From: Minwuia sp. | GTDB taxonomy: Bacteria > Pseudomonadota > Alphaproteobacteria > Minwuiales > Minwuiaceae | Assembly (NCBI GenBank): GCA_029210175.1 | Contig: JARGPL010000039.1 | Span: forward strand, 1 to 64,000 | Length of the DNA: 64,000 bases | Direction: 5' to 3' | In this document: positions 27,884-36,668 of the stretch, in pieces | Layout of the letters: each line of letters starts with the position of its first letter | Position numbering within the stretch: position 1 is the first letter of the stretch | Translations under genes and position numbers: made by a program | The notes under the pieces: model-generated | Told to the model about the DNA's origin: nothing | Databases searched by the model: none | What the model saw: only the letters and a program-made list of their open reading frames with translations

Positions 27884-30172
27884 TCAGACTTCTGATGTCT
27901 GGCCGGGTTCGCGCAGCCCGTCCGGGTTCAGCGCGATCGCCGCAGTGCCGCCAGGTCCCGTGTTAGGCAGTGCTGCACCACCCACGCCGGGGAAGCGGCA
28001 GGTCACCTTCGTGCCGACACCGCTTTCCGATGCCAGTTCCACGGAACCACCCATCAGATCCATCAGGCTGCGGACCAGTGCCAGCCCGAGACCGGCTCCA
28101 CGCCGGGTATGGCGGTCGCTGGTCCGGAAGGTCTCGAACACATGCTCCTGTTCCTCCACCGGGATGCCGATGCCATTGTCATCGACGGAGATTTCCGCAA
28201 GGCCGTTGACCATGCTCGCAGCGATCACGACTTCGCCGCCCGGTGGCGTGAACTTGACCGCGTTGCTGATCAGATTGCCCAGGATCTGTTCGAGGCGTCG
28301 CTGGTCGCTGTTCATCTCGGTCAGGCCCGGCGAAATCTCGACGCGCAGGCTGATCTGGCGGCGGTTGGCGCGGTCCTGATGGCGTTCCAGCACCGCATCG
28401 ACGGCATCCGCGACCTGGAACGGTTCTTCGTCCACGTGCAGATGCCCGGCCTGAATGGAGGCGAGGTCCAGCATGTCGTTGATCATGGAAAGGAACTGAC
28501 CGGACGCTTCCAGGATGCCGGAGGAATACTCCCGCTGGCGGTCATTCAGGGTGCCGAAGTAGTCATTGTGCAGGATCTCGGCGAAGCCGAGGATGGTGTT
28601 GAGCGGGGTCCTGAGCTCATAGGACATGTTTTCCAGGAACTCGCTCTTGATCAGGTCGGCGGCAACCAGCGCCTCGTTGCGCTCCCTCAGCGCGCGTTCG
28701 ATCCTGAGAGAGTCGGTGACATCGATATAGGTGAACAGTGTCTTCGCATCGGGCAGGCCGGTGGCGGCGTAATCCACGATCCGCCCGTCCGGCAGTTCCA
28801 TGCGCCCGGTGCCGGACCGCATCTCCGTTGCGGACGCGATCATCCGGTCCCTGTTGTCGGTGAACTTCTGCGGATTGCCCCAGAATTCCAGAACGGAATC
28901 CGCCAGTTCGCGCACATGGGGGTTGTTGTCGGTCACTTCCGTCGGGACCCCCAGCATCTCGCGGAATCCGACGTTGGTCAGGTTCAGGCGTCCGTCGGGG
29001 CCGAACACGGCGACGGCTTCATGCAGGTTGTCCAGCGTGGCGCGCTGCACCGCGATCAGGGTGTTCAGCGTGCGCTCCAGCACGATGCGGTCCGTCGCAT
29101 CCTCCACCATGAACAGCAGCCCGCCAAAGCTGTGGCGGGTGATCGTCTCCCTCACCATGCGCTCATCGGGTAACTGGTAGAGATCCTCGAACGGCTCCAG
29201 CAGCGTGCTGAAGAAGGCTTCACGATTGCGGCGGAACTGGCGGTACTCGACCTGTTCGGGCAGCTTGCGGCTCTGATGCAGGCGGTCCATGACTTCGCCC
29301 AGGGTTGGCTGGTGGCCAACGAACTCATCCTCCAGACCCCAGAACTGGGTGAATGCCCGGTTGGCGAAGATCAGTCGCTTGTCGCGATCATAGATGCCGA
29401 CAGCGGTCGACATGTGCTCCAGCACTTCGTTGTTGGCGCGGATGTTGCGGCGCAGTTCGCGACGCAACTCATCGCTGTCTGATGTGTCGATGGCGAAGCC
29501 GGCGGACTCATCCTCTGACAGCAATGGCGTTTCGAGCACCTGAAACACGCGGCGCTGTCCGTCCACCACAAAGCGGCGTTCCTCACCCGCAATGGCTTCC
29601 TCGTCGCGGGCCTTGGCGATCAATGCCTGGGACCGCTTGCTGTCGGACTTGGAGGCGATTTCCTCGTGATTGCCGTCTTCGCCCAGCAGGGAAATCAACG
29701 TGGCATTGCGCCAGATCATGTCGCCCGCCAGATCCCGCCGCCAGGCCGCGAAGGGGGCCGCGTTCAGCAGGCGGCGATACTGGTCGCGCTCCCGCCCCAG
29801 GGACGTGAGCTTGTCGCGGGTGAGGCCAAGTTCGGCTTCATGCCGCTGCGTATCGGCGCGAAATCTGTCCCGCTCTTCGGACAATGTCCGCAATTCCGCC
29901 TGCAGGCTGCGCGTGGCGCTACCCTGTCGCTGCCGCAGGAAGGCGGCAATGACACCGGCAATGACGGCCCCGGCCAGAATGCCCACCAGGAGCACGATCA
30001 TCGGCGGATCCTGGGTGACAGTGGCGAGGTCGACCCGGGTGATCGACTGGCCATGTGCGGACGTGGCCCAGGTGGTCAGCAGTGAAGGCAAAGCGGATGC
30101 AGCCAGCACACGACCAGCGGCAACCCGGAAGAACCGGGCGCTGCGGGCCAGTACGTGTTGCATCGATCTCAT
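27884..30172 (-). CDS. divL: DivL-type PAS-domain pseudo-histidine kinase (Tyr in the H-box)
   Basis: This protein of about 762 residues has a signal-like or membrane N-terminus, including a clear segment MIVLLVGILAGAVIAGVIAAFL. Several PAS-like regions follow, then a DHp domain and an ATPase domain. The phospho-acceptor histidine of the H-box is replaced by Tyr at about residue 518 (FLENMSYELRTPLNTILGF, codon TAT at 28619-28621). The ATPase boxes are intact (NLISNAVKFTPPGG, DNGIGIP, GAGLGLALVRSL). Caulobacter DivL has this same Tyr and governs the CckA-CtrA cell-cycle pathway. Position beside tsaE and amgK agrees. An ATG 48 bases upstream or a TTG 60 bases upstream could be the start. Confidence 0.9.
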   Translation of the reverse strand: MRSMQHVLARSARFFRVAAGRVLAASALPSLLTTWATSAHGQSITRVDLATVTQDPPMIVLLVGILAGAVIAGVIAAFLRQRQGSATRSLQAELRTLSEERDRFRADTQRHEAELGLTRDKLTSLGRERDQYRRLLNAAPFAAWRRDLAGDMIWRNATLISLLGEDGNHEEIASKSDSKRSQALIAKARDEEAIAGEERRFVVDGQRRVFQVLETPLLSEDESAGFAIDTSDSDELRRELRRNIRANNEVLEHMSTAVGIYDRDKRLIFANRAFTQFWGLEDEFVGHQPTLGEVMDRLHQSRKLPEQVEYRQFRRNREAFFSTLLEPFEDLYQLPDERMVRETITRHSFGGLLFMVEDATDRIVLERTLNTLIAVQRATLDNLHEAVAVFGPDGRLNLTNVGFREMLGVPTEVTDNNPHVRELADSVLEFWGNPQKFTDNRDRMIASATEMRSGTGRMELPDGRIVDYAATGLPDAKTLFTYIDVTDSLRIERALRERNEALVAADLIKSEFLENMSYELRTPLNTILGFAEILHNDYFGTLNDRQREYSSGILEASGQFLSMINDMLDLASIQAGHLHVDEEPFQVADAVDAVLERHQDRANRRQISLRVEISPGLTEMNSDQRRLEQILGNLISNAVKFTPPGGEVVIAASMVNGLAEISVDDNGIGIPVEEQEHVFETFRTSDRHTRRGAGLGLALVRSLMDLMGGSVELASESGVGTKVTCRFPGVGGAALPNTGPGGTAAIALNPDGLREPGQTSEV

Positions 30173-30269
30173 GCCTGTGTGCCTGCGCGGTTGGCGTCGA
30201 TTCACCTGGACGCCCCACATTAGGGCACCCAAGTGATGATTGGAAAGTTACCGCACCGGCATTGCGCGG

Positions 30270-31565
30270 TCAGTAGCGGTAGTGTTCCGGCTTGTAGGGA
30301 CCGACCGCCGGGATGCCGAGATAGGCAGACTGGTCGTCGGACAGTGTCGTCAGCTTCACACCCAGGCGTTCCAGATGCAGGGCCGCGACCTTCTCGTCCA
30401 GATGCTTCGGCAGCACATAGACCTCGCAATCGTAGTTCTTGTGGTTCTCCCAAAGCTCGATCTGCGCCAGCACCTGATTGGTGAAGGATGCGCTCATCAC
30501 GAAGCTCGGGTGCCCGGTGCCGCAGCCCAGGTTCACCAGACGGCCCTCGGCGAGCAGGATCAGGCGCTTGCTGTCGGGGAACTCGATCTCGTCAACCTGC
30601 GGCTTCACGTTGTGCCAGGGGTAGTTGCGCAGGCCAGCGACCTGAATCTCGGAATCGAAGTGACCGATGTTGCAGACGATGGCCCGGTCCTTCATCTCCC
30701 GCATGTGGTCAACGGTGATGACGTCCTTGTTGCCTGTCGCGGTGACGAAGATGTCGGCGGTGGCGGCCACGTCTTCCATGGTCTTGACGTCGTACCCTTC
30801 CATCGCCGCCTGCAGGGCGCAGATCGGGTCGATTTCGGTCACGATCACCCGGGCGCCCTGGCTGCGCAGGCTCTCGGCGGAACCCTTGCCCACGTCGCCG
30901 AAGCCACAGACCACGGCGACCTTGCCGGCCAGCATCACGTCGGTGGCGCGCTTGATGCCATCGACCAGGCTCTCGCGGCAGCCATACAGATTGTCGAACT
31001 TCGACTTGGTGACCGAGTCATTCACGTTGATCGCCGGAACCTTCAGCGTCTTCGCCTTGGCCATTTCATACAGGCGATGCACGCCGGTGGTGGTTTCCTC
31101 CGACAGGCCACGGACGTCCTTCAGCAACTCGGGGAAGTTCTCGTGCATGCGCTGGGTCAGGTCGCCGCCGTCGTCCAGGATCATGTTCGGATGCCAGCCG
31201 TCGGGACCTTCGATGGTCATGTCGATGGCCCACCAGAACTCATCGTCATCCATGCCCTTCCAGGCAAAGACCGGAATTTCAGCGGCGGCAATGGCGGCGG
31301 CTGCCTGATCCTGGGTGGAGAAGATGTTGCACGAGGACCAGCGGATTTCCGCGCCTAATGCCGTCAGGGTCTCGATCAGCACAGCCGTCTGAATGGTCAT
31401 GTGCAGGCAACCGGCAATGCGGGCGCCGGAGAGGGGCCTGGATTCGCCGAATTCATGGCGCAGTGCCATCAGACCGGGCATTTCGGTCTCGGCGATGTTG
31501 ATTTCCTTGCGGCCCCAGTCGGCCAGACTCATGTCGGCGACCTTGTAGTCAGTGAAATTGCTCAT
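30270..31565 (-). CDS. ahcY: Adenosylhomocysteinase AhcY
   Basis: This 431-residue enzyme splits S-adenosylhomocysteine into adenosine and homocysteine, using tightly bound NAD. Typical blocks are [21 protein letters not shown] at the N-terminus (abridged), [16 protein letters not shown], the NAD-binding [20 protein letters not shown], and the C-terminus ending KPEHYRY. The ATG with GGAG upstream gives the family start. The leader of about 180 bases was inspected for a SAM or SAH riboswitch and none could be supported. Confidence 0.97.
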   Translation of the reverse strand: MSNFTDYKVADMSLADWGRKEINIAETEMPGLMALRHEFGESRPLSGARIAGCLHMTIQTAVLIETLTALGAEIRWSSCNIFSTQDQAAAAIAAAEIPVFAWKGMDDDEFWWAIDMTIEGPDGWHPNMILDDGGDLTQRMHENFPELLKDVRGLSEETTTGVHRLYEMAKAKTLKVPAINVNDSVTKSKFDNLYGCRESLVDGIKRATDVMLAGKVAVVCGFGDVGKGSAESLRSQGARVIVTEIDPICALQAAMEGYDVKTMEDVAATADIFVTATGNKDVITVDHMREMKDRAIVCNIGHFDSEIQVAGLRNYPWHNVKPQVDEIEFPDSKRLILLAEGRLVNLGCGTGHPSFVMSASFTNQVLAQIELWENHKNYDCEVYVLPKHLDEKVAALHLERLGVKLTTLSDDQSAYLGIPAVGPYKPEHYRY

Positions 31566-31746
31566 ATCGTGCTCCAGATTCTCGGGCCAGGTTCCGGCCA
31601 TGCGCGCGGATGTGCCAACGCATGTAGGGACTGGCGAAACAGACTTCCATCCCGGCGTGGCAACATCAGGTTGCGCGCTGTCTACCAAGCTTGCAGACAC
31701 GGGGCAAGGAAGCGGCTTTGTCGCAGGTCCGCGTCAGGTCCAGCGC

Positions 31747-32583
31747 CTATTCCATCAACCGTCCGTATTCGTCCAGCAGGGCCAGCACTTCGTCGCGGCC
31801 CTTGTCGGGGACATCGAACAGCACCCGGTCGATCCCGGCGTCCCGGCAGGCCGCGACGTGGGCCGGTTCGGGGATGGCGCGGAACACGGTGACGGACAGG
31901 GTGGACATGGGTCGCTCCGCCTTGTCCGCCGCCTGCTTCAGCCGTGCCATGCCCTCTGCCGGGTCAAAGCTGTAGTTGGCGCGCGGGAACCAGCCGTCGG
32001 CGAATTCGACAACACGGCGAATGGTGTGGTCGGTCTCGCCACCGATCAGGATCGGCGGATGCGGGCGGGTCGCGGGCTTGGGGAAGGACCAGACCCGATC
32101 GAAATCCACGAACTCGCCATGGAATTCGGCTTCATCTTCGGTCCAGAGTGCCTTCATGGCCTTCAGCCGTTCCTCCAGCACCTTGAAGCGGGTCTTGGGA
32201 TCCGTGCCGTGGTTGCGCATTTCCTCCAGGTTCCAGCCGCCACCGGCACCCAGGACAAAGCGACCGCCGGACAGCAGGTCCAGGCTCGCCGCCGCCTTGG
32301 CTGTCACGATCGGGTCGCGCTGGGTGATCAGGCTGATGCCGGTGCCGAGGGTCAGTTCCCGCGTCGCCGCCGCGGCGAACGACAGGGCCACGAACGGATC
32401 ATGCGTATGGGCATATTTCTCCGGCAGTTCGCCCCCGCCGGGGAAAGGCGTTTCCCGGCTGACCGGGATGTGGGTGTGCTCACACAGGAACAGGGATTCG
32501 AACCCCCGGTCCTCAAGCTCCTTCGCCAGATCGACCACATCGATGGCGTAGGCGGTGGGAAAGAAGAATGTGCCGAACTTCAT
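31747..32583 (-). CDS. LLM-class (luciferase-like) oxidoreductase
   Basis: This 278-residue TIM-barrel protein of the bacterial luciferase-like family uses a reduced flavin (FMN or F420). The start MKFGTFFFPTAYAIDVVDLA, the FVALSFAAAATRELTLGTGI block, ASLDLLSGGRFVLGAGGGWN and PPILIGGETD are typical. The usual genome label is F420-dependent, but the cofactor cannot be decided from sequence. It faces away from the divergent methyltransferase gene and precedes ahcY by 181 bases. Confidence 0.85.
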   Translation of the reverse strand: MKFGTFFFPTAYAIDVVDLAKELEDRGFESLFLCEHTHIPVSRETPFPGGGELPEKYAHTHDPFVALSFAAAATRELTLGTGISLITQRDPIVTAKAAASLDLLSGGRFVLGAGGGWNLEEMRNHGTDPKTRFKVLEERLKAMKALWTEDEAEFHGEFVDFDRVWSFPKPATRPHPPILIGGETDHTIRRVVEFADGWFPRANYSFDPAEGMARLKQAADKAERPMSTLSVTVFRAIPEPAHVAACRDAGIDRVLFDVPDKGRDEVLALLDEYGRLME

Positions 32584-32742
32584 GGCTGCGTTTCCTGACG
32601 GTGCTGCATTTGGGTTGGTTTCGGCAGGGATGGTAACGCGCGCGCGGGCTTTATCCACCAGTCAGCGTCCGGCCATCGCTCGACAGGGTATGCCGTGGCC
32701 TGTATCTGTGCGGTCTGGATCACTGGTGAACAGCGGGGCAGC

Positions 32743-33594
32743 ATGACCATCGGCGCGATCGAACAGGTTGAACTGGAAGACGTCGGCGCAATCCGGGTGG
32801 AAACCCGGGCATGTCCGCAATGTGGCGCCGACAATACCGCCCGCGCGGCCCGTCATGCCCGCGATCCATGGAACATCAAGGACTGCGGGTCCTGCGGTTT
32901 CGTGTATCTGGAACAGGCACCGGTCTACGATGAACTTTTCCGCAATCTGGCCTGGCAGAAGAACTGGAAGCGTGAGGAGAAGCGCCGCAAGAAGGCGCGG
33001 CCGCTGAGCTATCGCGCGTCGAAGATGACCCGATTCCGCCTGCACATGTTTCCGCGCAAGCAGGTCGACGACCTGACGATCCGTTTTGCCCGGCCAGGCA
33101 ATGTCATCGACATCGGTTGCGCCGGGGGCAAGCGGCTGGCGAGCCTGCCTGACCAGTTCACACCCTATGGCATCGAGATCGAGGAAGAGATCGCGGCGGA
33201 GGCGGATACGCTGTTCCGGACCAAGGGGGGGCGGGCGGTCAACGCGTCATCCCTGGACGGCCTGCGGCAGTTCGAGGACGGGTTCTTCACCGCCGCCACG
33301 CTGCGTTCCTATCTGGAGCATGAGGTCCAGCCGCGCGAGGTCATGACCGAGATCGCGCGCACCCTGGCACCGGGCGGGATCGCCATCATCAAGGTGCCCA
33401 ACTATTCGTCCGTGATGCGCCCGATCATGGGACTGGAATGGTCCGGATTCCGCTTTCCCGACCATGTGAATTACTTCACCCCTGCCAGCCTGCGCCAGAT
33501 GATCGAAGGTGTCGGCCTGCACGTTCGGCGCTTCAACTTTTTCGATCACATGCCGACGTCCGACAACATGTGGATGATTGCCGAACGGAAATAG
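32743..33594 (+). CDS. Class I SAM-dependent methyltransferase with N-terminal zinc ribbon
   Basis: This 283-residue protein has an N-terminal four-cysteine ribbon (CPQCGADN, then CGSCGFVYL, residues 25-66) and a Methyltransf_23-type domain (NVIDIGCAGGKRLASL near residue 120). The post-motifs LEHEVQPREVMTEIARTLAPGG, KVPNYSSV and DHVNYFTPASLRQMIEG resemble methyltransferases of polysaccharide or small-molecule modification. The substrate is unknown. A GCGGGGC stretch precedes the ATG. Confidence 0.85.
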   Translation: MTIGAIEQVELEDVGAIRVETRACPQCGADNTARAARHARDPWNIKDCGSCGFVYLEQAPVYDELFRNLAWQKNWKREEKRRKKARPLSYRASKMTRFRLHMFPRKQVDDLTIRFARPGNVIDIGCAGGKRLASLPDQFTPYGIEIEEEIAAEADTLFRTKGGRAVNASSLDGLRQFEDGFFTAATLRSYLEHEVQPREVMTEIARTLAPGGIAIIKVPNYSSVMRPIMGLEWSGFRFPDHVNYFTPASLRQMIEGVGLHVRRFNFFDHMPTSDNMWMIAERK

Positions 33595-33636
33595 CCGCAC
33601 CGCACCGTCTGTTTCATATCCTGGGTAGGAATTCAC

Positions 33637-34044
33637 ATGGACGTCACCATTCTGGGCAGCGGCTCGCCGCTGCCACGTCTTCACCCGACCCTGGGGTTCC
33701 GGATCGAGGCCGAGGGCAAGGTCATCGCCATTGCCGGTGATACCGTGCCCTGCGAGGGGTTGGACGCGATCTGTCAGGATGACGATGCCTATGTGCAGAC
33801 CGTGATCCGCAGCGACGTCATCGCGAAGGCACCATCCCTGCGCATGCGTGATGTCATCGACCACCATTCGGATGTGGCGCAGGCGGGGGAGACCGCGCGG
33901 CGCTGCAACGTGAAGCGGCTGGTACTGAATCATTTCGTGCCGCCGCCGCCGCCGGGCCGGGAAGAGGAATGGGCCGCCGACGCCCGCGTCTGCTTCGATG
34001 GCGAGATCCTGGTTTCACATGACCTGATGACGATCACCTGCTGA
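33637..34044 (+). pseudogene. Metallo-beta-lactamase-fold hydrolase with large in-frame internal deletion
   Basis: This 135-residue frame begins like a ribonuclease Z-type MBL hydrolase (MDVTILGSGSPLP). It jumps directly to the C-terminal half of that family (LGFRIEAEGKVIAIAGDTVPC, YVQTVIRSD, VLNHFVPPPPPG). The HxHxDH metal-binding region and about 200 residues of the usual core are missing. The retained IAGDT and the late His are not enough for a dinuclear site. The reading frame is intact, so it could still be expressed, but I judge it non-catalytic. Confidence 0.75.
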
Positions 34045-34101
34045 CAGTCTGGCCGGACCATGCTTCCCTCCGCTCGGATTTTTCTGGGGGAGAGGCAAGT
34101 C

Positions 34102-35007
34102 ATGGCTGAACGAATCGGTTTCATCGGGCTGGGCGCCATGGGTGGTCCCATGGCCGCCAACCTGGCGCGCAAGGGTCATGACCTGACGGTCTTCGACATG
34201 GACATGGCGAAGACGGTGCCGCTGGCAGAGCTTGGTGCCTCGGTCGCCGGGTCCGTTGCGGAACTGACAGCCGGGGTTGATCTGGTGATCACCATGCTGC
34301 CCGATTCGCCGGATGTGGAGGCAGTGCTGCTTGGCCCCGGTGGGGTGCGCGCGCACGGTCGCCCGGACATGGCTGTGATCGACATGTCCACCATCGCGCC
34401 CGCCACGACCGACCGCCTGTTCACCGCCCTGACAGAGGCCGGTATCGGCTTTGCCGACGCGCCCGTCGGGCGTCTGGTGGCGCATGCGATCAAGGGCGAA
34501 TCGCTGTTCATGGTCGGTGCGTCGGACAATGATTTCGGACGCGTGAAACCGGTGCTGGAGGGGATGGGCAGCACCATCCTGCACTGTGGTCGCCCGGGCA
34601 GCGGTATCCGCACCAAGCTGGTGAACAACCTGATCGCCATCTCGGTCTGTCAGGTCAACGCGGAAGCCGTGACCCTGGCCCAGGCCTTCGGGCTGGACAT
34701 CCGCAACACCCTGGATGTGGTGAACGGCACGACCGCCACCAATGGCCATCTGGTGACCGCCTGGCCCAACAAGGTACTGGTGGACGACACGGAGCCAGGG
34801 TTCCGCATCGCCCTGGCGCACAAGGACGTGGCGCTGGCGCTGGATGCAGCGAAGGAAGCGGGCATTCCCATGCTTGCCGGATCAGCCGTGGCCCAGGCCC
34901 TGACGGCGGCCAAGGGCACCGCAGGTTTCGGTGACCGGGATTTCTCGGCGCTGCTGGATTTCGTGTCCGGCATGGCGGGCATCACGCCGCCGCGCTTCGA
35001 CAGATGA
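34102..35007 (+). CDS. NAD(P)-dependent beta-hydroxyacid dehydrogenase
   Basis: This 301-residue member of the 3-hydroxyisobutyrate dehydrogenase family has a Rossmann motif IGFIGLGAMGGPMAANLAR at the start. The substrate-binding DAPVGRLVAHAIKGESLFMVG lies near residue 130, and the catalytic Lys is in GSGIRTKLVNNLIAI near 175. The substrate motif deviates from the common DAPVSGG, so the substrate is uncertain (tartronate semialdehyde, hydroxyisobutyrate and sulfolactaldehyde enzymes all share the fold). It has a strong ribosome site (GGGGGAGAGG). It overlaps the next gene as ATGA. Confidence 0.88.
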   Translation: MAERIGFIGLGAMGGPMAANLARKGHDLTVFDMDMAKTVPLAELGASVAGSVAELTAGVDLVITMLPDSPDVEAVLLGPGGVRAHGRPDMAVIDMSTIAPATTDRLFTALTEAGIGFADAPVGRLVAHAIKGESLFMVGASDNDFGRVKPVLEGMGSTILHCGRPGSGIRTKLVNNLIAISVCQVNAEAVTLAQAFGLDIRNTLDVVNGTTATNGHLVTAWPNKVLVDDTEPGFRIALAHKDVALALDAAKEAGIPMLAGSAVAQALTAAKGTAGFGDRDFSALLDFVSGMAGITPPRFDR

Positions 35008-36593
35008 CGGCCTTCGCCGCGCAGCTGGTTGCTGCCCTGAAACGCCGTGGGACCCGCCATGTCTTTGGTGTGCCCGGCGGTGGATCCAGCCTGGACCTGA
35101 TCGAAGCCTGCGGTCGCCAGGGTGTGGAATTCGTGCTGACCCGCAGTGAGACCTCCGCCGTCCTGATGGCCGCCTGTTCCGGCGAACTGACCGGCGCACC
35201 GGGGGCGGCCCTGACCGGTGTGGGACCCGGTGCGGCGGCGGCGGTGAACGGCATGGCCTATGCGTCGCTGGAACGGTCGCCGCTCGTCCTGTTCACCGAC
35301 CGGATCGAGCCCACCCGCGCGCGCCCGACCTGGCATCAGATCTATGACCAGCCCGCAGGGTTCGCCCCGGTCGCCAAGGCCGCCCGCTGGATCCGGCCCG
35401 ATACGGATGCGGCGGAGATTGCAGATCTGCTGGACCTGCCGACGGCGGAACCTCGCGGCCCGGTACATCTGGACATCGTGGCGGCAGAGGCAGGCCGGCC
35501 CTCCGACCCGATCCCGAACCAGGCTGCATCACCTGTTTCAGCGGCACTGCCCGACGCCCTGCGACAGCGTATTCTCGGTGCGAAGCGACCGGTTCTGATC
35601 GTTGGCCTGCAGGCCCGGCATCTGCGGGATGAAACACGGGCGCTGGCCCGGTCGCTGGGCGCGGCATGCCTGACCACCTACAAGGCCAAGGGCACCATTT
35701 CCGACCATGATCCGCTGCTGGTGGCGCAATTCACCGGTGGTACGGCAGAGGCCGCTGTTCTGGCCGCTGCCGACCTGATCGTCATGGTCGGCCATGACCC
35801 GATCGAGATGATTCCCGGCATCTGGAGCCATGCGGCACCCGTGGTCGCCCTGTCCACCTGGGACTGGGTGGCGGCAGGCGGCTATCCCGTGCCGCAGCAG
35901 ATCGCTGTGGGCGGCCTGCGTGCCCTGCTGGCCGACCTGACACCAGCGACAGCTCAGCCGGGCTGGGATCTGGCTGAGCTGGCAGGCTTGCGCGCCGCCT
36001 ATCGCAGCCGCATTGCCTACCCGGACGTGGCGGGCATTTCACCCGATGTGGTGGTCGACAGCCTGCAGCAGGTGGCCGGGCCGAACGCGCGGCTGGCGGT
36101 GGATGCCGGGGCGCACATGTTCCCGACCCTGGCCCGCTGGATGGCGGATGCGCCGCTGGGCGTGCTGAAATCCAACGGCCTGTCGACCATGGGTTTTGCC
36201 CTGCCTGCCGCCATTGCCAGCGCGCTGCATGAACCGGATCGACCGGCAGTGGCGGTGACCGGCGACGGTGGCATGATGATGTGCCTCGGCGAACTGGCCA
36301 CGGCGGTGGAACGCAAGCTGGATGTGACGGTCGTTGTCCTGAACGACGCCATGCTGAGCCTGATCGACGTGAAGCAGCGCAAGCAGCAACGCCCGCAGGC
36401 CGGGGTCGCATCCCGCACGGTCGATTTTGCCGCCATCGCGCAGGCCATGGGCGCGCATGGCAGCACCGTGCGTGAAACATCCGAAATCCTGCCCGCGCTT
36501 CAGGCTGCGGCGCGGGTATCGGGGCCGCGACTGATCGATGTGCATATCGATGCATCCGGCTATGACGCCCAGCTGGACGCCATGCGCGGTTGA
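35004..36593 (+). CDS. Thiamine diphosphate-dependent enzyme (acetolactate synthase-like)
   Basis: This 529-residue ThDP enzyme has the three usual domains. The N-terminal Pyr domain has RGTRHVFGVPGGGSSLDLIEA (abridged) and the cofactor-activating Glu in TRSETSAVLMAA. A central domain follows. The C-terminal PP domain has the ThDP-binding motif GDGGMMMCLGELATAVERK. It is shorter than true acetolactate synthase and no regulatory subunit lies nearby, so it is more likely a 2-oxoacid decarboxylase or a catabolic ligase-like enzyme. It is translationally coupled to the preceding dehydrogenase, which might act on its product. Confidence 0.85.
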   Translation: MTAFAAQLVAALKRRGTRHVFGVPGGGSSLDLIEACGRQGVEFVLTRSETSAVLMAACSGELTGAPGAALTGVGPGAAAAVNGMAYASLERSPLVLFTDRIEPTRARPTWHQIYDQPAGFAPVAKAARWIRPDTDAAEIADLLDLPTAEPRGPVHLDIVAAEAGRPSDPIPNQAASPVSAALPDALRQRILGAKRPVLIVGLQARHLRDETRALARSLGAACLTTYKAKGTISDHDPLLVAQFTGGTAEAAVLAAADLIVMVGHDPIEMIPGIWSHAAPVVALSTWDWVAAGGYPVPQQIAVGGLRALLADLTPATAQPGWDLAELAGLRAAYRSRIAYPDVAGISPDVVVDSLQQVAGPNARLAVDAGAHMFPTLARWMADAPLGVLKSNGLSTMGFALPAAIASALHEPDRPAVAVTGDGGMMMCLGELATAVERKLDVTVVVLNDAMLSLIDVKQRKQQRPQAGVASRTVDFAAIAQAMGAHGSTVRETSEILPALQAAARVSGPRLIDVHIDASGYDAQLDAMRG

Positions 36594-36668
36594 CCGTGGT
36601 GCCAAGCCGTTGGAAACCGTGTAGATATTCCTGAACACCAAGTCGAAATTGCCGAGGGACCCCATTCC

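Noticed and set aside
31566-31746. Possible SAM or SAH riboswitch in the ahcY leader
   Set aside because: Small hairpins exist (GCAAC/GTTGC near 31659-31673), but I could not match the conserved core or pseudoknot of any SAM or SAH class. A covariance-model search would decide.
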